Assembly (NCBI RefSeq): GCF_900182915.1 | Contig: NZ_FXUG01000001.1 | Span: 310,001-374,000, forward strand | DNA length: 64,000 nucleotides | Direction: 5' to 3' | Origin: Neorhodopirellula lusitana | Lineage (GTDB): Bacteria; Planctomycetota; Planctomycetia; Pirellulales; Pirellulaceae | Part shown: positions 8,774 to 17,459 of the stretch, piece after piece | Numbering within the stretch: the first letter of the stretch is position 1 | How the letters are laid out: each line of letters begins with the position of its first letter | Made by a program: the position numbers and the translations under genes | The notes under the pieces: model-generated | Databases searched by the model: none | What the model saw: the letters and a program-made list of their open reading frames with translations, nothing else | What the model was told of the DNA's origin: nothing

Positions 8774-10777
8774 ATGTCGAAGCGTCCTGAGTCCAAGAAG
8801 TTGCAAGAGTCCGCTGCTGCCGCCAAGCCTCAGAATACCGTGATTCGGCCGATGGCAACCAAAGCGGTCGCGAAGCCGGCGACCAAAGCGGTCTCGAAAC
8901 CTGTGTCGACTTCCACTCCGGCACCGGAGGTACAGGAACGGTATCACGGATTGGGCTCGCATTTGGAAACACGCGATGGTGTCGCGGGGGCACGTTTCGC
9001 CGTTTGGGCACCTAATGCCACCGAAGTTTGTGTGCTGACCGATGGGAACGGCTGGCAACACGGCAACGATTGGCTGCAGGGAAGCGATTCGGGTGTCTGG
9101 ACTGGGTTCATTCCCGGTGCAACGGTTGGCACACGTTACAAGTACAGCTTGCGCACCAAGGAGGGGAATCTGCTGGACAAGGCGGACCCTTATGCGTTTT
9201 CTGCAGAGCTGCCTCCGGCAACGGCATCGATCATCCACGACCTGGATGAATACGAATGGAAAGATGATGACTGGATGCATCGCCGAGGCCAAGTCAATTG
9301 GATGAAACAGCCGGTCTCGGTCTATGAGGTGCAACTGGCGTCGTGGAAGCGTCCTTGGGATGGACGACGATACCACTCCTATCGTGAGTTGGCGCACATG
9401 TTGGTCGACTATGTGCGTGAATTGGGATACACCCACATCGAGCTGATGCCGGTGACGGAGTACCCGTTTGATGGTTCGTGGGGATATCAGGTCACCGGTT
9501 ACTTCGCTCCAACCAGTCGCTTTGGCGGCCCCGATGAGTTCCGTTACTTCGTGGACTATTGTCACCAAAACAACATCGGTGTGATTATTGACTGGGTGCC
9601 TGCCCACTTCCCCTACGATGATCATGGATTGGCCCGCTTTGATGGAACGGGGTTGTATGAACACTCTGATCCGAAGCAAGGCTTCCATCCGGATTGGAAC
9701 ACGCACATTTTCAACTATGGGCGTCACGAAGTCCGTGAATTCCTTCACTCGAGTGCACGGTTTTGGTTGAAGGAGTATCACATTGACGGTTTGCGTGTTG
9801 ATGCAGTGGCATCGATGCTGTACCTGGATTATTCCCGTGAAGACGGTGAATGGATTCCCAACCAGTTTGGTGGGAATGAAAATCTCGAAGCGATTGAGTT
9901 TCTCAAGCAATTCAATACGCACTTGCATGCCGATTTCCCCGGTGCGATGACCATCGCGGAGGAGTCCACCTCGTTTGGCGGCGTGTCACGCCCGGTTTAC
10001 GACGGCGGTCTCGGCTTTGGATACAAGTGGGACATGGGATGGATGCACGACACTCTCGAGTACTTGGGACGGGAGACGATCTACCGCAAGTATCACCAAG
10101 ACGAGCTCGCTTTTCGGTCGGTTTATCAGTTCACTGAGAACTTCATGTTGCCGTTGTCGCATGACGAGGTCGTCCACGGGAAAGGTTCCCTGCTTAGTCG
10201 GATGCCAGGCGACCAGTGGCAGCGGTTTGCCAACTTGCGATTGTTGTATGGGTATCAGTACGCGTGTCCCGGGAAAAAACTGCTCTTCATGGGCTGTGAA
10301 TTTGGTCAGTCGTCGGAGTGGAATGCGGATAGCCAACTGGATTGGTCGCTGTTGCAATTTGATGTTCACGACGGAGTCAAGAAGTTCATCGGGGACCTCA
10401 ACCGTGTCTACAAAGACTACTCGGCGTTACACGAACTCGACTGTGAACCGGAAGGCTTTTCGTGGATCGCGGCAGACGATGCTGACAAGAGCATCTTCAC
10501 GTTCTGTCGCTTGGACAGCAGTGGGCAACACGTTGTCGTTGTGTTGAACTTCACTCCATCGCCGCACAGTGGTTACCGCATCGGCGTTCCCGCGGGCGGT
10601 GACTACATAGAGATCCTGAATAGCGATTCCGAATTGTACGGTGGTAGCAACGTCGGGAATCTGGGTGGCCAGACCGCTGAAAAGATTAAGAGCCACGGTC
10701 GTGACTTCAGTATGAAGCTGAATCTGCCCCCGCTCGGTTGCATCATGCTGGCAGCGAAAACGAAGGCAAAGACCTAG
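8774..10777 (+). CDS. glgB: 1,4-alpha-glucan (glycogen) branching enzyme GlgB
   Basis: GlgB introduces alpha-1,6 branches into glycogen in the cytoplasm (GH13, subfamily 8/9). I start it at ATG 8774 (MSKRPESKK); an in-frame TTG at 8726 would add 16 residues with no family support. A Lys/Ala-rich, repetitive N-terminal tail of about 50 residues precedes the CBM48 domain ([19 protein letters not shown]). The catalytic barrel follows, with the nucleophile in [10 protein letters not shown] (Asp343), the acid/base in TIAEEST (Glu396) and [13 protein letters not shown]. The C-terminal all-beta domain ends [13 protein letters not shown]. Length (667 aa) is normal for a GlgB with one CBM48. Its stop codon is embedded in the left end of an inverted-repeat element (10774-10891). 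Confidence 0.95.
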   Translation: MSKRPESKKLQESAAAAKPQNTVIRPMATKAVAKPATKAVSKPVSTSTPAPEVQERYHGLGSHLETRDGVAGARFAVWAPNATEVCVLTDGNGWQHGNDWLQGSDSGVWTGFIPGATVGTRYKYSLRTKEGNLLDKADPYAFSAELPPATASIIHDLDEYEWKDDDWMHRRGQVNWMKQPVSVYEVQLASWKRPWDGRRYHSYRELAHMLVDYVRELGYTHIELMPVTEYPFDGSWGYQVTGYFAPTSRFGGPDEFRYFVDYCHQNNIGVIIDWVPAHFPYDDHGLARFDGTGLYEHSDPKQGFHPDWNTHIFNYGRHEVREFLHSSARFWLKEYHIDGLRVDAVASMLYLDYSREDGEWIPNQFGGNENLEAIEFLKQFNTHLHADFPGAMTIAEESTSFGGVSRPVYDGGLGFGYKWDMGWMHDTLEYLGRETIYRKYHQDELAFRSVYQFTENFMLPLSHDEVVHGKGSLLSRMPGDQWQRFANLRLLYGYQYACPGKKLLFMGCEFGQSSEWNADSQLDWSLLQFDVHDGVKKFIGDLNRVYKDYSALHELDCEPEGFSWIAADDADKSIFTFCRLDSSGQHVVVVLNFTPSPHSGYRIGVPAGGDYIEILNSDSELYGGSNVGNLGGQTAEKIKSHGRDFSMKLNLPPLGCIMLAAKTKAKT

Positions 10778-10891
10778 AGCGTTTTGATTTTTGTCGTAGC
10801 AGAACTCGTCAAGAGTTTTGTAAGCCGGCGTGGGGATCGGAAGTCTTAACGACGTCCGCAACGGCCTACGGCATTTGCAGGAATGCTCTAG
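10774..10891. repeat. MITE-like element with imperfect terminal inverted repeats
   Basis: The left end reads CTAGAGCGTT, 8 bases, then TGTCGTAG. The right end, read on the other strand, gives CTAGAGCATT, 8 bases, then TGCCGTAG, so the ends form ~26-bp imperfect inverted repeats. An internal palindrome (AACTCGTCAAGAGTT) lies at about 10803-10817. The element begins on the glgB stop codon (TAG 10775-10777). A matching end occurs at 26725-26751. It is too short to code for anything. Bases 10892-11062 hold no recognisable gene. Confidence 0.5.
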
Positions 10892-11062
10892 CATCGTCAC
10901 CGTTGGCGAAACACAGATGGTTGGGATTTTGGCTTAGGTCGGTCGAGTATTGCGATTGGCGAAAACTGCGATCCGCGTGTGCTGCTTATTTGGTGTTCGT
11001 GGACACGTGCGGGTAAGACGTTTAAGCCAACTTAAGCGAGTGCGAGGCTTTTTGCGTGGACA

Positions 11063-12445
11063 CTACTTGCGGTAATCGTTGGCATCGATTTCATGTCGTT
11101 TAAGTAACTTGTTCATGCCTTGGCGTGACAGGCCAGCCTGCCGTGAGGCGCTTGCGATAACACCAGCGTGTTTTTCAAGCAATTGGGTTAGGTAGGCTTG
11201 GTCGGCACGATCGAGAGCTTCGTCGCGTGATACTTCGGCAAGGTCGATGTTCGGTTGCTTGTCGGACGAGTCTCGCAGCAACGGTGGCAAATCACTGATC
11301 TGGATCACGTCGTCGCTGGCGAGGGCGATGGAGCGTTCGACGACATTGCGCAGTTCGCGGATGTTGCCAGGCCAAGGGTAGCGAAGGAAGCAGTCCTGGG
11401 TTTCGGGCGAGAACCCGCTGATGGGTGAGTTCGCAGGTTTGAGTTGTTGTAAAAAAGTATCCGCCAACAGCAGCACGTCATTGCCTCGCTGTCGCAGTGG
11501 GGGCAATTCAATATGGATGACGGCGAGACGATAAAACAAATCCTGGCGAAAGTGCCCGGCATCGACTTCTGCCTGTAGATCGCGGTTGGTGGCACAGATA
11601 AATCGAGTGTCGACCTGGACCAATTGGTTGTCGCCGACCGGTGTGAAAGTTTGGTCTTGGATCACGCGAAGAAGCTTGGCTTGGGATGAAGGTGGTAGCT
11701 CACCGAGTTCATCGAAGAACGCGGTCCCACCATCGCACGCTCGCAGTAAACCGGCTTGGTCTTGAACTGCACTGGTGAAGGCACCTTTTACGTGGCCAAA
11801 CAGAACCGATTCAAACAATGACTCAGGGATCGCGGTGCAATCAATGATCTGGATTGTGTTTTCACGACGAGTGCTGTGTTGGTGGATCGCTTTGGCAATG
11901 ACCTCTTTGCCGGTTCCACTTTCGCCGGTGAGCAAGACATTTGTATTGCTGGCTGCGACACGGTCGACAATGTCCAGCAACTCCAGCATGGGCTGGCTTT
12001 CGCCAATGACTTCCGAGAATTTCGTGCGTAAACCTGGGGCCGGTGTCGAAACGGAATCCGAGCGGATCGTGGGTTGAGGGTGCCGCAAGGCTCGCTGAAC
12101 GGCGGCCAGTAGTTCGTCGAATTTGACCGGTTTGAGTAAGTAGTCAGCGATCCCTAAACGCACACTTTCAATCGCCGAGGGGATCGATGGCACGCCGGTC
12201 ACCACGATCATTGGGATGTGTGCGTATTGGGTTCGACCCTCCCTAAGCAATTCCAGACGCAAATTGCCGGGCATGTTGAGGTCGGACAGAATGAGGTCAA
12301 ACAGATTTTGCTTCAGAACTCCAATTGCGTCATCGGCGTCTTCAACGCACACGCATTCGTAGCCCTCATCGCGTAGCAATTCCGCAGTGGTTTCGCGATA
12401 TAGCGGTTCATCATCCGCAATCAAGATGCGTTGTTTGGGATTCAT
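11063..12445 (-). CDS. NtrC-family sigma-54-dependent response regulator
   Basis: This 460-aa activator of sigma-54 RNA polymerase carries three domains. The receiver spans residues 1-120, with phosphoacceptor Asp55 in [10 protein letters not shown] and the acidic pair in IADDEP. The AAA+ domain spans about 145-385, with Walker A GESGTGKE, Walker [13 protein letters not shown] and the arginine-containing LRQRGNDV. The Fis-type helix-turn-helix is at the C terminus ([19 protein letters not shown]). The sigma-54-contacting loop reads GAFTSA instead of GAFTGA. It lies 23 bases downstream of a histidine kinase gene on the same strand, its likely partner. Target genes cannot be deduced; I saw no clear -24/-12 promoter nearby. 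Confidence 0.93.
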   Translation of the reverse strand: MNPKQRILIADDEPLYRETTAELLRDEGYECVCVEDADDAIGVLKQNLFDLILSDLNMPGNLRLELLREGRTQYAHIPMIVVTGVPSIPSAIESVRLGIADYLLKPVKFDELLAAVQRALRHPQPTIRSDSVSTPAPGLRTKFSEVIGESQPMLELLDIVDRVAASNTNVLLTGESGTGKEVIAKAIHQHSTRRENTIQIIDCTAIPESLFESVLFGHVKGAFTSAVQDQAGLLRACDGGTAFFDELGELPPSSQAKLLRVIQDQTFTPVGDNQLVQVDTRFICATNRDLQAEVDAGHFRQDLFYRLAVIHIELPPLRQRGNDVLLLADTFLQQLKPANSPISGFSPETQDCFLRYPWPGNIRELRNVVERSIALASDDVIQISDLPPLLRDSSDKQPNIDLAEVSRDEALDRADQAYLTQLLEKHAGVIASASRQAGLSRQGMNKLLKRHEIDANDYRK

Positions 12446-12468
12446 GTCGTTCGTTTTGGGGAGGTGGC

Positions 12469-13674
12469 TTACTGAATGCTTGTCAGTTGGCGAGGGAGTC
12501 TTACGACGAATGCGGTACAGGTGTTGGGATCGCTGGTTACATCGATCGTGCCTTTCATCGCTTCAATGATGCTTCGTGATACCGACAACCCTAGTCCCAT
12601 GCCTTGGCCAATCGTTTCTACCTTGGTGCTAAAAAACGGATCGAATATTTTGCTGATCACTGATTCGGAGATTCCGTGCCCACTGTCGGACACCACGATT
12701 TTGAGCTCATCGGGTTGAGTCGTGACACAAACGGTGACTTGCTGGCCAGAACGAGATGCTTGGATGGCGTTGCGGACGAGGTTGAGCAGGACTTGTTTGA
12801 GTTCGCCTGATCTTAGTAAGACCTCGTCTTCACCCAGTGGACCGGAAGTTTTTAGCGACTCAAATTTCGTCACAACTGCGACCTTGCACTTCTGCGATAG
12901 CGGATTGGATAGCGTGACGACTTCGGCGAGCAGTTTGCTGATCGAGAACAGCGAGGCTTCCTGTCGGCTGGGGCGATAGAGTTGGTACATCTGATGAGTG
13001 ATGCCGCTGATGCGTTCGATTTCTTCATCGATCAATTCCAGTTTGTCGTAGTGCCTTACGTCACTGGGAAGGTGTCGTTTGAATAGTGTGAAGGCGTTGC
13101 GGATGCCAGCGAGGGGATTGTTGATTTCGTGAGCAACGCCCGCGGCGAGTTCACCGAGGGCAGCCAGCTTTTCCATCTTCAGTCGGTGTTTTTCTAATTT
13201 CGCAATCTGAGCGGTTCGTTCTTGGACCAGTTGCTCGAGATGTTCGTTCTGTAAGAACAGCTTTTCTCGAAGTTCTTGGATTTCTGACACGTCTCGCATG
13301 CTGGTTCGAAAGCCCAGGGAACGACCGTCAGCGTCAACCATAGGTTGCCAGGATACGGCGATCCAGCACTGTGTCTGATCGCGGTGCATGGCGCGAAACT
13401 CGATGTTGTTTTCAGTGCTGCCGGAACGTGCTTCGTCGAAACATCGGGTGATCCTGATACGGTCCTCTGGGGCGACCAGGGGGAGCGGATAGTCGTCCAT
13501 CGCCAGGCATTCATTTGGCGTGTAACCCGTGAACCGCTGCACAGCTTCATTCACCCAAAGGACTTCTCCTTCGTTCGATAGCCAGCTTTCCCAGTCATAG
13601 GTAAAGCCAGCGATTAAACGAAAGTACTCGCTAGGGATAGGGTCTCCACGACGAAGTATTGGCAATGAATTCAT
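12469..13674 (-). CDS. PAS-domain histidine kinase, partner of the NtrC-like regulator
   Basis: This 401-aa sensor kinase has no signal peptide or transmembrane segment, so it is probably cytoplasmic. An N-terminal PAS/PAC region (about 20-135, including [13 protein letters not shown] and [11 protein letters not shown]) leads into a coiled coil ([18 protein letters not shown]). HisKA follows with the phosphorylatable histidine His182 in [14 protein letters not shown]. The catalytic domain shows the N box [13 protein letters not shown]1 DSGHGISE and G2 [11 protein letters not shown]. It is transcribed with the response regulator 23 bases downstream. The PAS ligand or signal is not evident. The ATG at 13674 gives a normal-length N terminus. 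Confidence 0.92.
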   Translation of the reverse strand: MNSLPILRRGDPIPSEYFRLIAGFTYDWESWLSNEGEVLWVNEAVQRFTGYTPNECLAMDDYPLPLVAPEDRIRITRCFDEARSGSTENNIEFRAMHRDQTQCWIAVSWQPMVDADGRSLGFRTSMRDVSEIQELREKLFLQNEHLEQLVQERTAQIAKLEKHRLKMEKLAALGELAAGVAHEINNPLAGIRNAFTLFKRHLPSDVRHYDKLELIDEEIERISGITHQMYQLYRPSRQEASLFSISKLLAEVVTLSNPLSQKCKVAVVTKFESLKTSGPLGEDEVLLRSGELKQVLLNLVRNAIQASRSGQQVTVCVTTQPDELKIVVSDSGHGISESVISKIFDPFFSTKVETIGQGMGLGLSVSRSIIEAMKGTIDVTSDPNTCTAFVVRLPRQLTSIQ

Positions 13675-13896
13675 AGCAATAGTTTAGCTGAGTTGATTCT
13701 CGAGGATCTGGATCTGCAGCGAAAGGCAACCGCATCGCCAAAGCGTTTTTGCGTCAACCACGGTTGCCCGAAGGTAGCTGGGGTTGACGTTTTTTGGGAA
13801 AGGCAAGTGAAACGATTGTCTGTGATCGGTTTGGAATGATTGGTCCATGCCTTGCAACGTGTGGACGGACACACTGATCTTTCACCCAAGGTTTCC

Positions 13897-15234
13897 ATGA
13901 ATCAACCAATCACTTCACTTCCCGTACCGTTGCAGCCGATCGACAGATGGTTGCGTCCGTTGGCACGGTTCCTTCACATTCAAGCGACCAGCGGTATCGT
14001 GCTGGTGGTCTGTACGGCGATCGCGTTATTCGCGGCCAATTCGCGATGGGCTGCATCTTATCTTGCGTTTTGGCAAATGGATGTGACGATCGGAATGGGG
14101 GCGTGGCAGTTTCATCACTCTTTGCATCATGTCATCAACGATGGGTTGATGGCAATCTTCTTCTTTGTGATCGGCTTGGAAGTCAAGCGAGAGTTGGTCC
14201 ACGGTTCGTTGTCTGATTTGAAACAGGCTTCGCTACCGATTGCCGCCGCAATCGGCGGGATGATTGTGCCAGCGGTCATTTATTTGTCGCTGCAGTACGG
14301 CGAAGCGGGGATGCGAGGGTGGGGCATTCCGATGGCCACGGATATCGCATTCGTCATTGGCTGCTTAGCGATCCTGGGTTCACGGGTGCCGCATAGCCTG
14401 CGGATCTTGTTATTGTCGTTAGCAATTGTGGACGACATTGGTGCGATCTTGGTCATTGCGGTCGGGTATACCGAATCACTCGACGGTCGCTTTTTGATGC
14501 TGGCTGCGTTTGCAGTGGGCGTGGTTCACTTTTTGTCGCGTGTGGGTGTGCGTCGTTTTCCACCGTACATTGTGGTGGGGGCGATCGCTTGGATTGCGCT
14601 GCATGAATCCGGAATCCACGCCACGTTAATTGGAGTGATTCTGGGGCTGATGACGCCGGCCCGATCGGTGTTGGTGCCAGAAAGATTTCGCCGCTACCTG
14701 CACGACAAGACGGAGGAGTTCAGTGAGCAGCGTTGGGCGAGACGCGATCACCGCGCCGAGGTGGTGATGGAGGTGCAGCGTTTGACCCGAGAAACGGTAT
14801 CGCCTTTGGAGTATCTGGAAAGGACTTTGCACCCTTGGACGGCCTACATCATCATGCCGATCTTTGCTTTGGCCAACGCGGGGGTTCTGATTGAGCCAGC
14901 GAACTTGAGCGACCCAGTTGCGATTGCAGTCGTGTTGGGGCTGGTCGTGGGCAAGCCGGTCGGGATCGTTTTGTTCAGCTGGTTTGTCATTCGTATGGGC
15001 GTCGCCAAGTTGCCAGAAGGAATCAATTGGCCCGTGCTGGTCTCGGGCAGTTGCTTGGCGGGGATCGGGTTTACGATGGCCCTGTTTATTGATGGTTTGG
15101 CGTTTGGTGCCGATGGGCTTGATACCGCTAAGACGGGCGTGTTAGTCGGTTCAGCCCTGAGTGCTGTGCTGGGCATGGGGTTGCTGATGTGGACGCTGCC
15201 CAAGGGGGCCCCAAAACTAGATGCGAACGAATAG
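13897..15234 (+). CDS. nhaA: Na+/H+ antiporter NhaA
   Basis: NhaA is an inner-membrane antiporter exporting Na+ in exchange for protons. I use the ATG at 13897 (MNQPITSLPVPLQ); an in-frame TTG at 13840 would add 19 residues that do not look like NhaA. About 445 aa with roughly 12 hydrophobic segments. Diagnostic motifs are FFFVIGLEVKRELVHG, MATDIAFVIG and the ion-binding aspartate pair in LAIVDDIGAIL (Asp179/Asp180). The C-terminal helices include GSCLAGIGFTMALFIDGLAF. A cytoplasmic loop of ~70 residues (PARSVLVPERFRRYL onwards) is longer and more charged than in E. coli NhaA, as often seen outside enterics. It stands alone and converges on the rnk gene. Confidence 0.95.
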   Translation: MNQPITSLPVPLQPIDRWLRPLARFLHIQATSGIVLVVCTAIALFAANSRWAASYLAFWQMDVTIGMGAWQFHHSLHHVINDGLMAIFFFVIGLEVKRELVHGSLSDLKQASLPIAAAIGGMIVPAVIYLSLQYGEAGMRGWGIPMATDIAFVIGCLAILGSRVPHSLRILLLSLAIVDDIGAILVIAVGYTESLDGRFLMLAAFAVGVVHFLSRVGVRRFPPYIVVGAIAWIALHESGIHATLIGVILGLMTPARSVLVPERFRRYLHDKTEEFSEQRWARRDHRAEVVMEVQRLTRETVSPLEYLERTLHPWTAYIIMPIFALANAGVLIEPANLSDPVAIAVVLGLVVGKPVGIVLFSWFVIRMGVAKLPEGINWPVLVSGSCLAGIGFTMALFIDGLAFGADGLDTAKTGVLVGSALSAVLGMGLLMWTLPKGAPKLDANE

Positions 15235-15252
15235 CAACCAAGCTGCACGAAA

Positions 15253-15310
15253 CGTGGGATAGGCTTCCAGTCTTTTGATTGTGGATGACACAGCGGAAGT
15301 CGATCCCACG
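15253..15310. repeat. Long inverted repeat between nhaA and rnk
   Basis: The 16-base arms CGTGGGATAGGCTTCC (15253-15268) and GGAAGTCGATCCCACG (15295-15310) are complementary at 14 of 16 positions around a 26-base loop. It lies between convergent genes, so it may act as a shared terminator. There is no U-run, and it could equally be a REP-like genomic palindrome. Confidence 0.55.
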
Positions 15311-15333
15311 CTTTCCATTCGCGAGAAATCTAG

Positions 15334-15753
15334 CTACAGGTTAAACGCGCCAACACGTTCAGGCTGGAATGACAATCGCTTGATTTGTTTGTGAGATTGA
15401 TTCTGCAGCACCTGAAGCGTTAGGGTTTCGCCGACACCACTTCCAAAGACGGCCGTGCCCAGCGGTGAAAGGATTGATAGCTTGCCTTCCGCGATGCAGG
15501 CTTCAGCGGGATACACCAACGTGTAGACGTCCAGTGTGTTGCGATCAAGATCCTTAAGATAAATGGTTGAGTTCATCGTCACGATATCGGGCTGCATCTC
15601 GCACGAATCAACCACGTTGGCATCAGCCAGCTTTTCGCGAAGGGCGTGCAAGTGAGGACGTTGTCCGCCGATTGCAACAATCCACTCACTATCAAGCAGT
15701 TCATTCAGTCGTATTTGATCGGTGCGCGTGACCGTAATGATTTTGGATTGCAT
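15334..15753 (-). CDS. rnk: Rnk/GreA-type RNA polymerase-binding protein
   Basis: This 139-aa protein matches the Rnk ('regulator of nucleoside diphosphate kinase') type. A short N-terminal helical part (ITVTRTDQIRLNELLDSE) is followed by a GreA/GreB C-terminal FKBP-like domain (VTMNSTIYLKDLDRN to ILSPLGTAVFGSGVGE). The typical PLG(T/S)A motif of Gre C-terminal domains is present. Such proteins bind RNA polymerase but, with a short N-terminal coiled coil, do not stimulate transcript cleavage as GreA does. It is followed downstream by the small membrane protein gene? No: that gene (15794-15964) lies upstream on the same strand, 40 bases before the start, so the two may be co-transcribed. Confidence 0.85.
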   Translation of the reverse strand: MQSKIITVTRTDQIRLNELLDSEWIVAIGGQRPHLHALREKLADANVVDSCEMQPDIVTMNSTIYLKDLDRNTLDVYTLVYPAEACIAEGKLSILSPLGTAVFGSGVGETLTLQVLQNQSHKQIKRLSFQPERVGAFNL

Positions 15754-15793
15754 GAAATACTGGCTCCAGAAGGTGAAAGTTCAACTTGCCGAT

Positions 15794-15964
15794 TTAGCTG
15801 GTCAAGGAACGCAATAGAATGGCGATCAAGAACATCATGAACACAACGATGTGGCCTAGCAGAGATTCCCGCGGTGTGTGGTCCTGGAGGTCACGTTCGT
15901 CCAGGTGACTGGGTTCGATCTCGAGCGCGGCATGAATTTGATAGTCAGGGTTCCGCATCAACAT
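15794..15964 (-). CDS. 56-aa single-span membrane protein
   Basis: This small gene is supported by an excellent Shine-Dalgarno AAGGAG eight bases before ATG 15964 on the minus strand. The product starts MLMRNPDYQIHAALEIEPS. It has an acidic, charged middle and a C-terminal hydrophobic helix (GHIVVFMMFLIAILLR, about residues 37-52), so it is probably tail-anchored in the membrane with most of the chain in the cytoplasm. It lies just upstream of rnk on the same strand (40-base gap). I do not recognise the family. The combination of ribosome binding site, clean reading frame and transmembrane pattern makes it more likely real than chance. Confidence 0.6.
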   Translation of the reverse strand: MLMRNPDYQIHAALEIEPSHLDERDLQDHTPRESLLGHIVVFMMFLIAILLRSLTS

Positions 15965-16333
15965 GACTGGTTCTCCTTGGAGATGATTGACAGTTGCCCC
16001 ATCCTTGGTTTCAGGAAAACTGAAAATGCAATGACCATGCCGAGCCCCAGCGACAAGGGGCAGCGAGATGTTTTTTTGACGTGATTCACGGGGTTAAACG
16101 CGTTCGGACGTCGGGGAGTGCGAACTTCGCGAACGGAAACTGTCAAGCTTGTGCGTCATCTCCGGTTGACGGAGTTCGCTACTTGGAAGAGAGGAAAAGG
16201 GAGGCGTCAAGGCGACCTCAACCATTGTCCTCAGCTAGGTTTGGAAAGAGTTGGCGCGGAAAATTAGGACACGTCAACGTTTGAATCCTAAGTCGGCCTG
16301 CGGATGCCGTTCCCTTGGAGACGACTCGTCTGG
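15965..16333. other. Intergenic region without recognised gene
   Basis: About 370 bp upstream of the 56-aa membrane protein gene. Open frames here lack ribosome binding sites and plausible protein composition. It presumably contains the promoter for 15964-15334. No hairpin with a U-run was seen. Confidence 0.4.
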
Positions 16334-16384
16334 TTCTAGGTGCCTTCAGATTCTAGGTACCTTCGAATTCTAGGTGCCTTCAGA
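16334..16384. repeat. Three tandem 17-bp repeats spanning a stop codon
   Basis: Units TTCTAGGTGCCTTCAGA (16334-16350), TTCTAGGTACCTTCGAA (16351-16367) and TTCTAGGTGCCTTCAGA (16368-16384). The third unit contains the stop codon (16370-16372) of the 98-aa gene, so the two outer copies duplicate that gene's last codons and stop. Confidence 0.85.
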
Positions 16385-16666
16385 AAACAGGCGGTCGACG
16401 ACGGAGTGCAAGCCATCTTTCATTCCACCGAGAGTCGTGTCGGATAGAAGTTCCGACTTATCGCTCTTCATGATGGCGGCAGCCAGCGGCTTGTGGGTGC
16501 GCCAGTCTTCCAGCGTGAATCCACGGATGTCGACATACACATCGTGCAGTTCGTTGGTGACTTTGGGAACCAGAAAGACGCCATCGTCGCCACGGACAAC
16601 GTGGTAGTGGATCGCGCCGTACATCAAGCCGGCACCGAGGATCATGCCGAAGAATAATCGAGACAT
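16370..16666 (-). CDS. 98-aa membrane-anchored protein of unknown function
   Basis: The N terminus (MSRLFFGMILGAGLMYGAIHYHVV) is one transmembrane helix or uncleaved signal anchor with a GxxxG-type pattern. About 75 soluble residues follow (DDGVFLVPKVTNELHDVYVDIRGFTLEDW), probably in the periplasm. It resembles small conserved planctomycete proteins, but no domain can be named. The ATG at 16666 has GGGAGCG upstream. The 3' end was duplicated into a 17-bp tandem array. The genes on both sides are unrelated and separated by more than 250 bp. Confidence 0.7.
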   Translation of the reverse strand: MSRLFFGMILGAGLMYGAIHYHVVRGDDGVFLVPKVTNELHDVYVDIRGFTLEDWRTHKPLAAAIMKSDKSELLSDTTLGGMKDGLHSVVDRLFSEGT

Positions 16667-16936
16667 CGCTTTTTCGCTCCCACACGCGACTCAGACTCCG
16701 GAGTGATCGCGGAGTGAAGTTGCACGGTTATCATTTTGCTTGGAAATTCACAAACTTTTCAAAGTCTGAGTCGCAAACTCTATCGTTTGCCCGTCGCAGC
16801 GCGAAGACAAGGCGGGGCATCCCGTGCGTGGGCGGATGGCCGTCTATTGAGCTGGACGGTTGGGTAAAGCGAGTCGGGGACCGAGACAGAAGAACCGTCA
16901 GAGGGTTGGTGAACCCCAGGCCGGTGCCGGGGGTGC

Positions 16937-17371
16937 CTAGAGTTTGGGACGGAGATGGCCGGCGCTGCTTTGGAACAGTCGGTCGCGGCGATCTTGGGAC
17001 TCGTTGTTTTCAGCGGCGGCCTGTTTCAGGTCGTCCACATTGGCGTTGCAAACTCGGCAGTGGATCTCATCGAGGTGGAATCGAGCGTAGTCGGCTTCCT
17101 CGGTTGGTAGCGTCCCGGCCAGAAAGGCCGCCAGTTGGGGGCGATCGAGGCAACTCAATCTCCCACGTCGCCAAATTGCACCGATGGAATGCAGGCCGGC
17201 TAGGTTTTGGCCTCTTAGGACGGTCAGACGCTGCTGCAATTCGGGGTCAGCACGCAACGCTGATTCCAGCTTGGATGACAGTTCGGGTTGCAGTTCCTCG
17301 TCCAGGAACGCCACCAATTGAGCATCTGAAAAGGTGGGAGGATCACTCGGTGAATCAGTGGGAATGTTCAT
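16937..17371 (-). CDS. Zinc-finger anti-sigma-like regulatory protein
   Basis: The product is 144 aa from ATG 17371 (MNIPTDSPSDPPTF). An in-frame GTG at 17422 would extend it by 17 residues into the promoter region shared with cca. The first half is a helical segment (DAQLVAFLDEELQPELSSKLESAL) typical of anti-sigma N termini. The second half (AAFLAGTLPTEEADYARFHLDEIHCRVCNAN) has a HxxxxHCxxC cluster resembling the zinc-binding anti-sigma (ZAS) motif. Planctomycetes have many such proteins. No transmembrane helix or ECF sigma gene lies beside it, so its partner is unknown. It is divergent from cca. Confidence 0.6.
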   Translation of the reverse strand: MNIPTDSPSDPPTFSDAQLVAFLDEELQPELSSKLESALRADPELQQRLTVLRGQNLAGLHSIGAIWRRGRLSCLDRPQLAAFLAGTLPTEEADYARFHLDEIHCRVCNANVDDLKQAAAENNESQDRRDRLFQSSAGHLRPKL

Positions 17372-17459
17372 TTCGCCGGTAACCTGAAACTGAATATGTT
17401 TGATAAACTTCGGTGCGGTCACCGTTGTCCGAGCCTCTCTAACTAAGCACCCTACTGGT

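Noticed and set aside
16714-17382. Plus-strand frame of 222 codons upstream of cca
   Set aside because: It is antisense to the zinc-finger anti-sigma-like gene, with Arg/Gly-rich shadow composition and no start signal.
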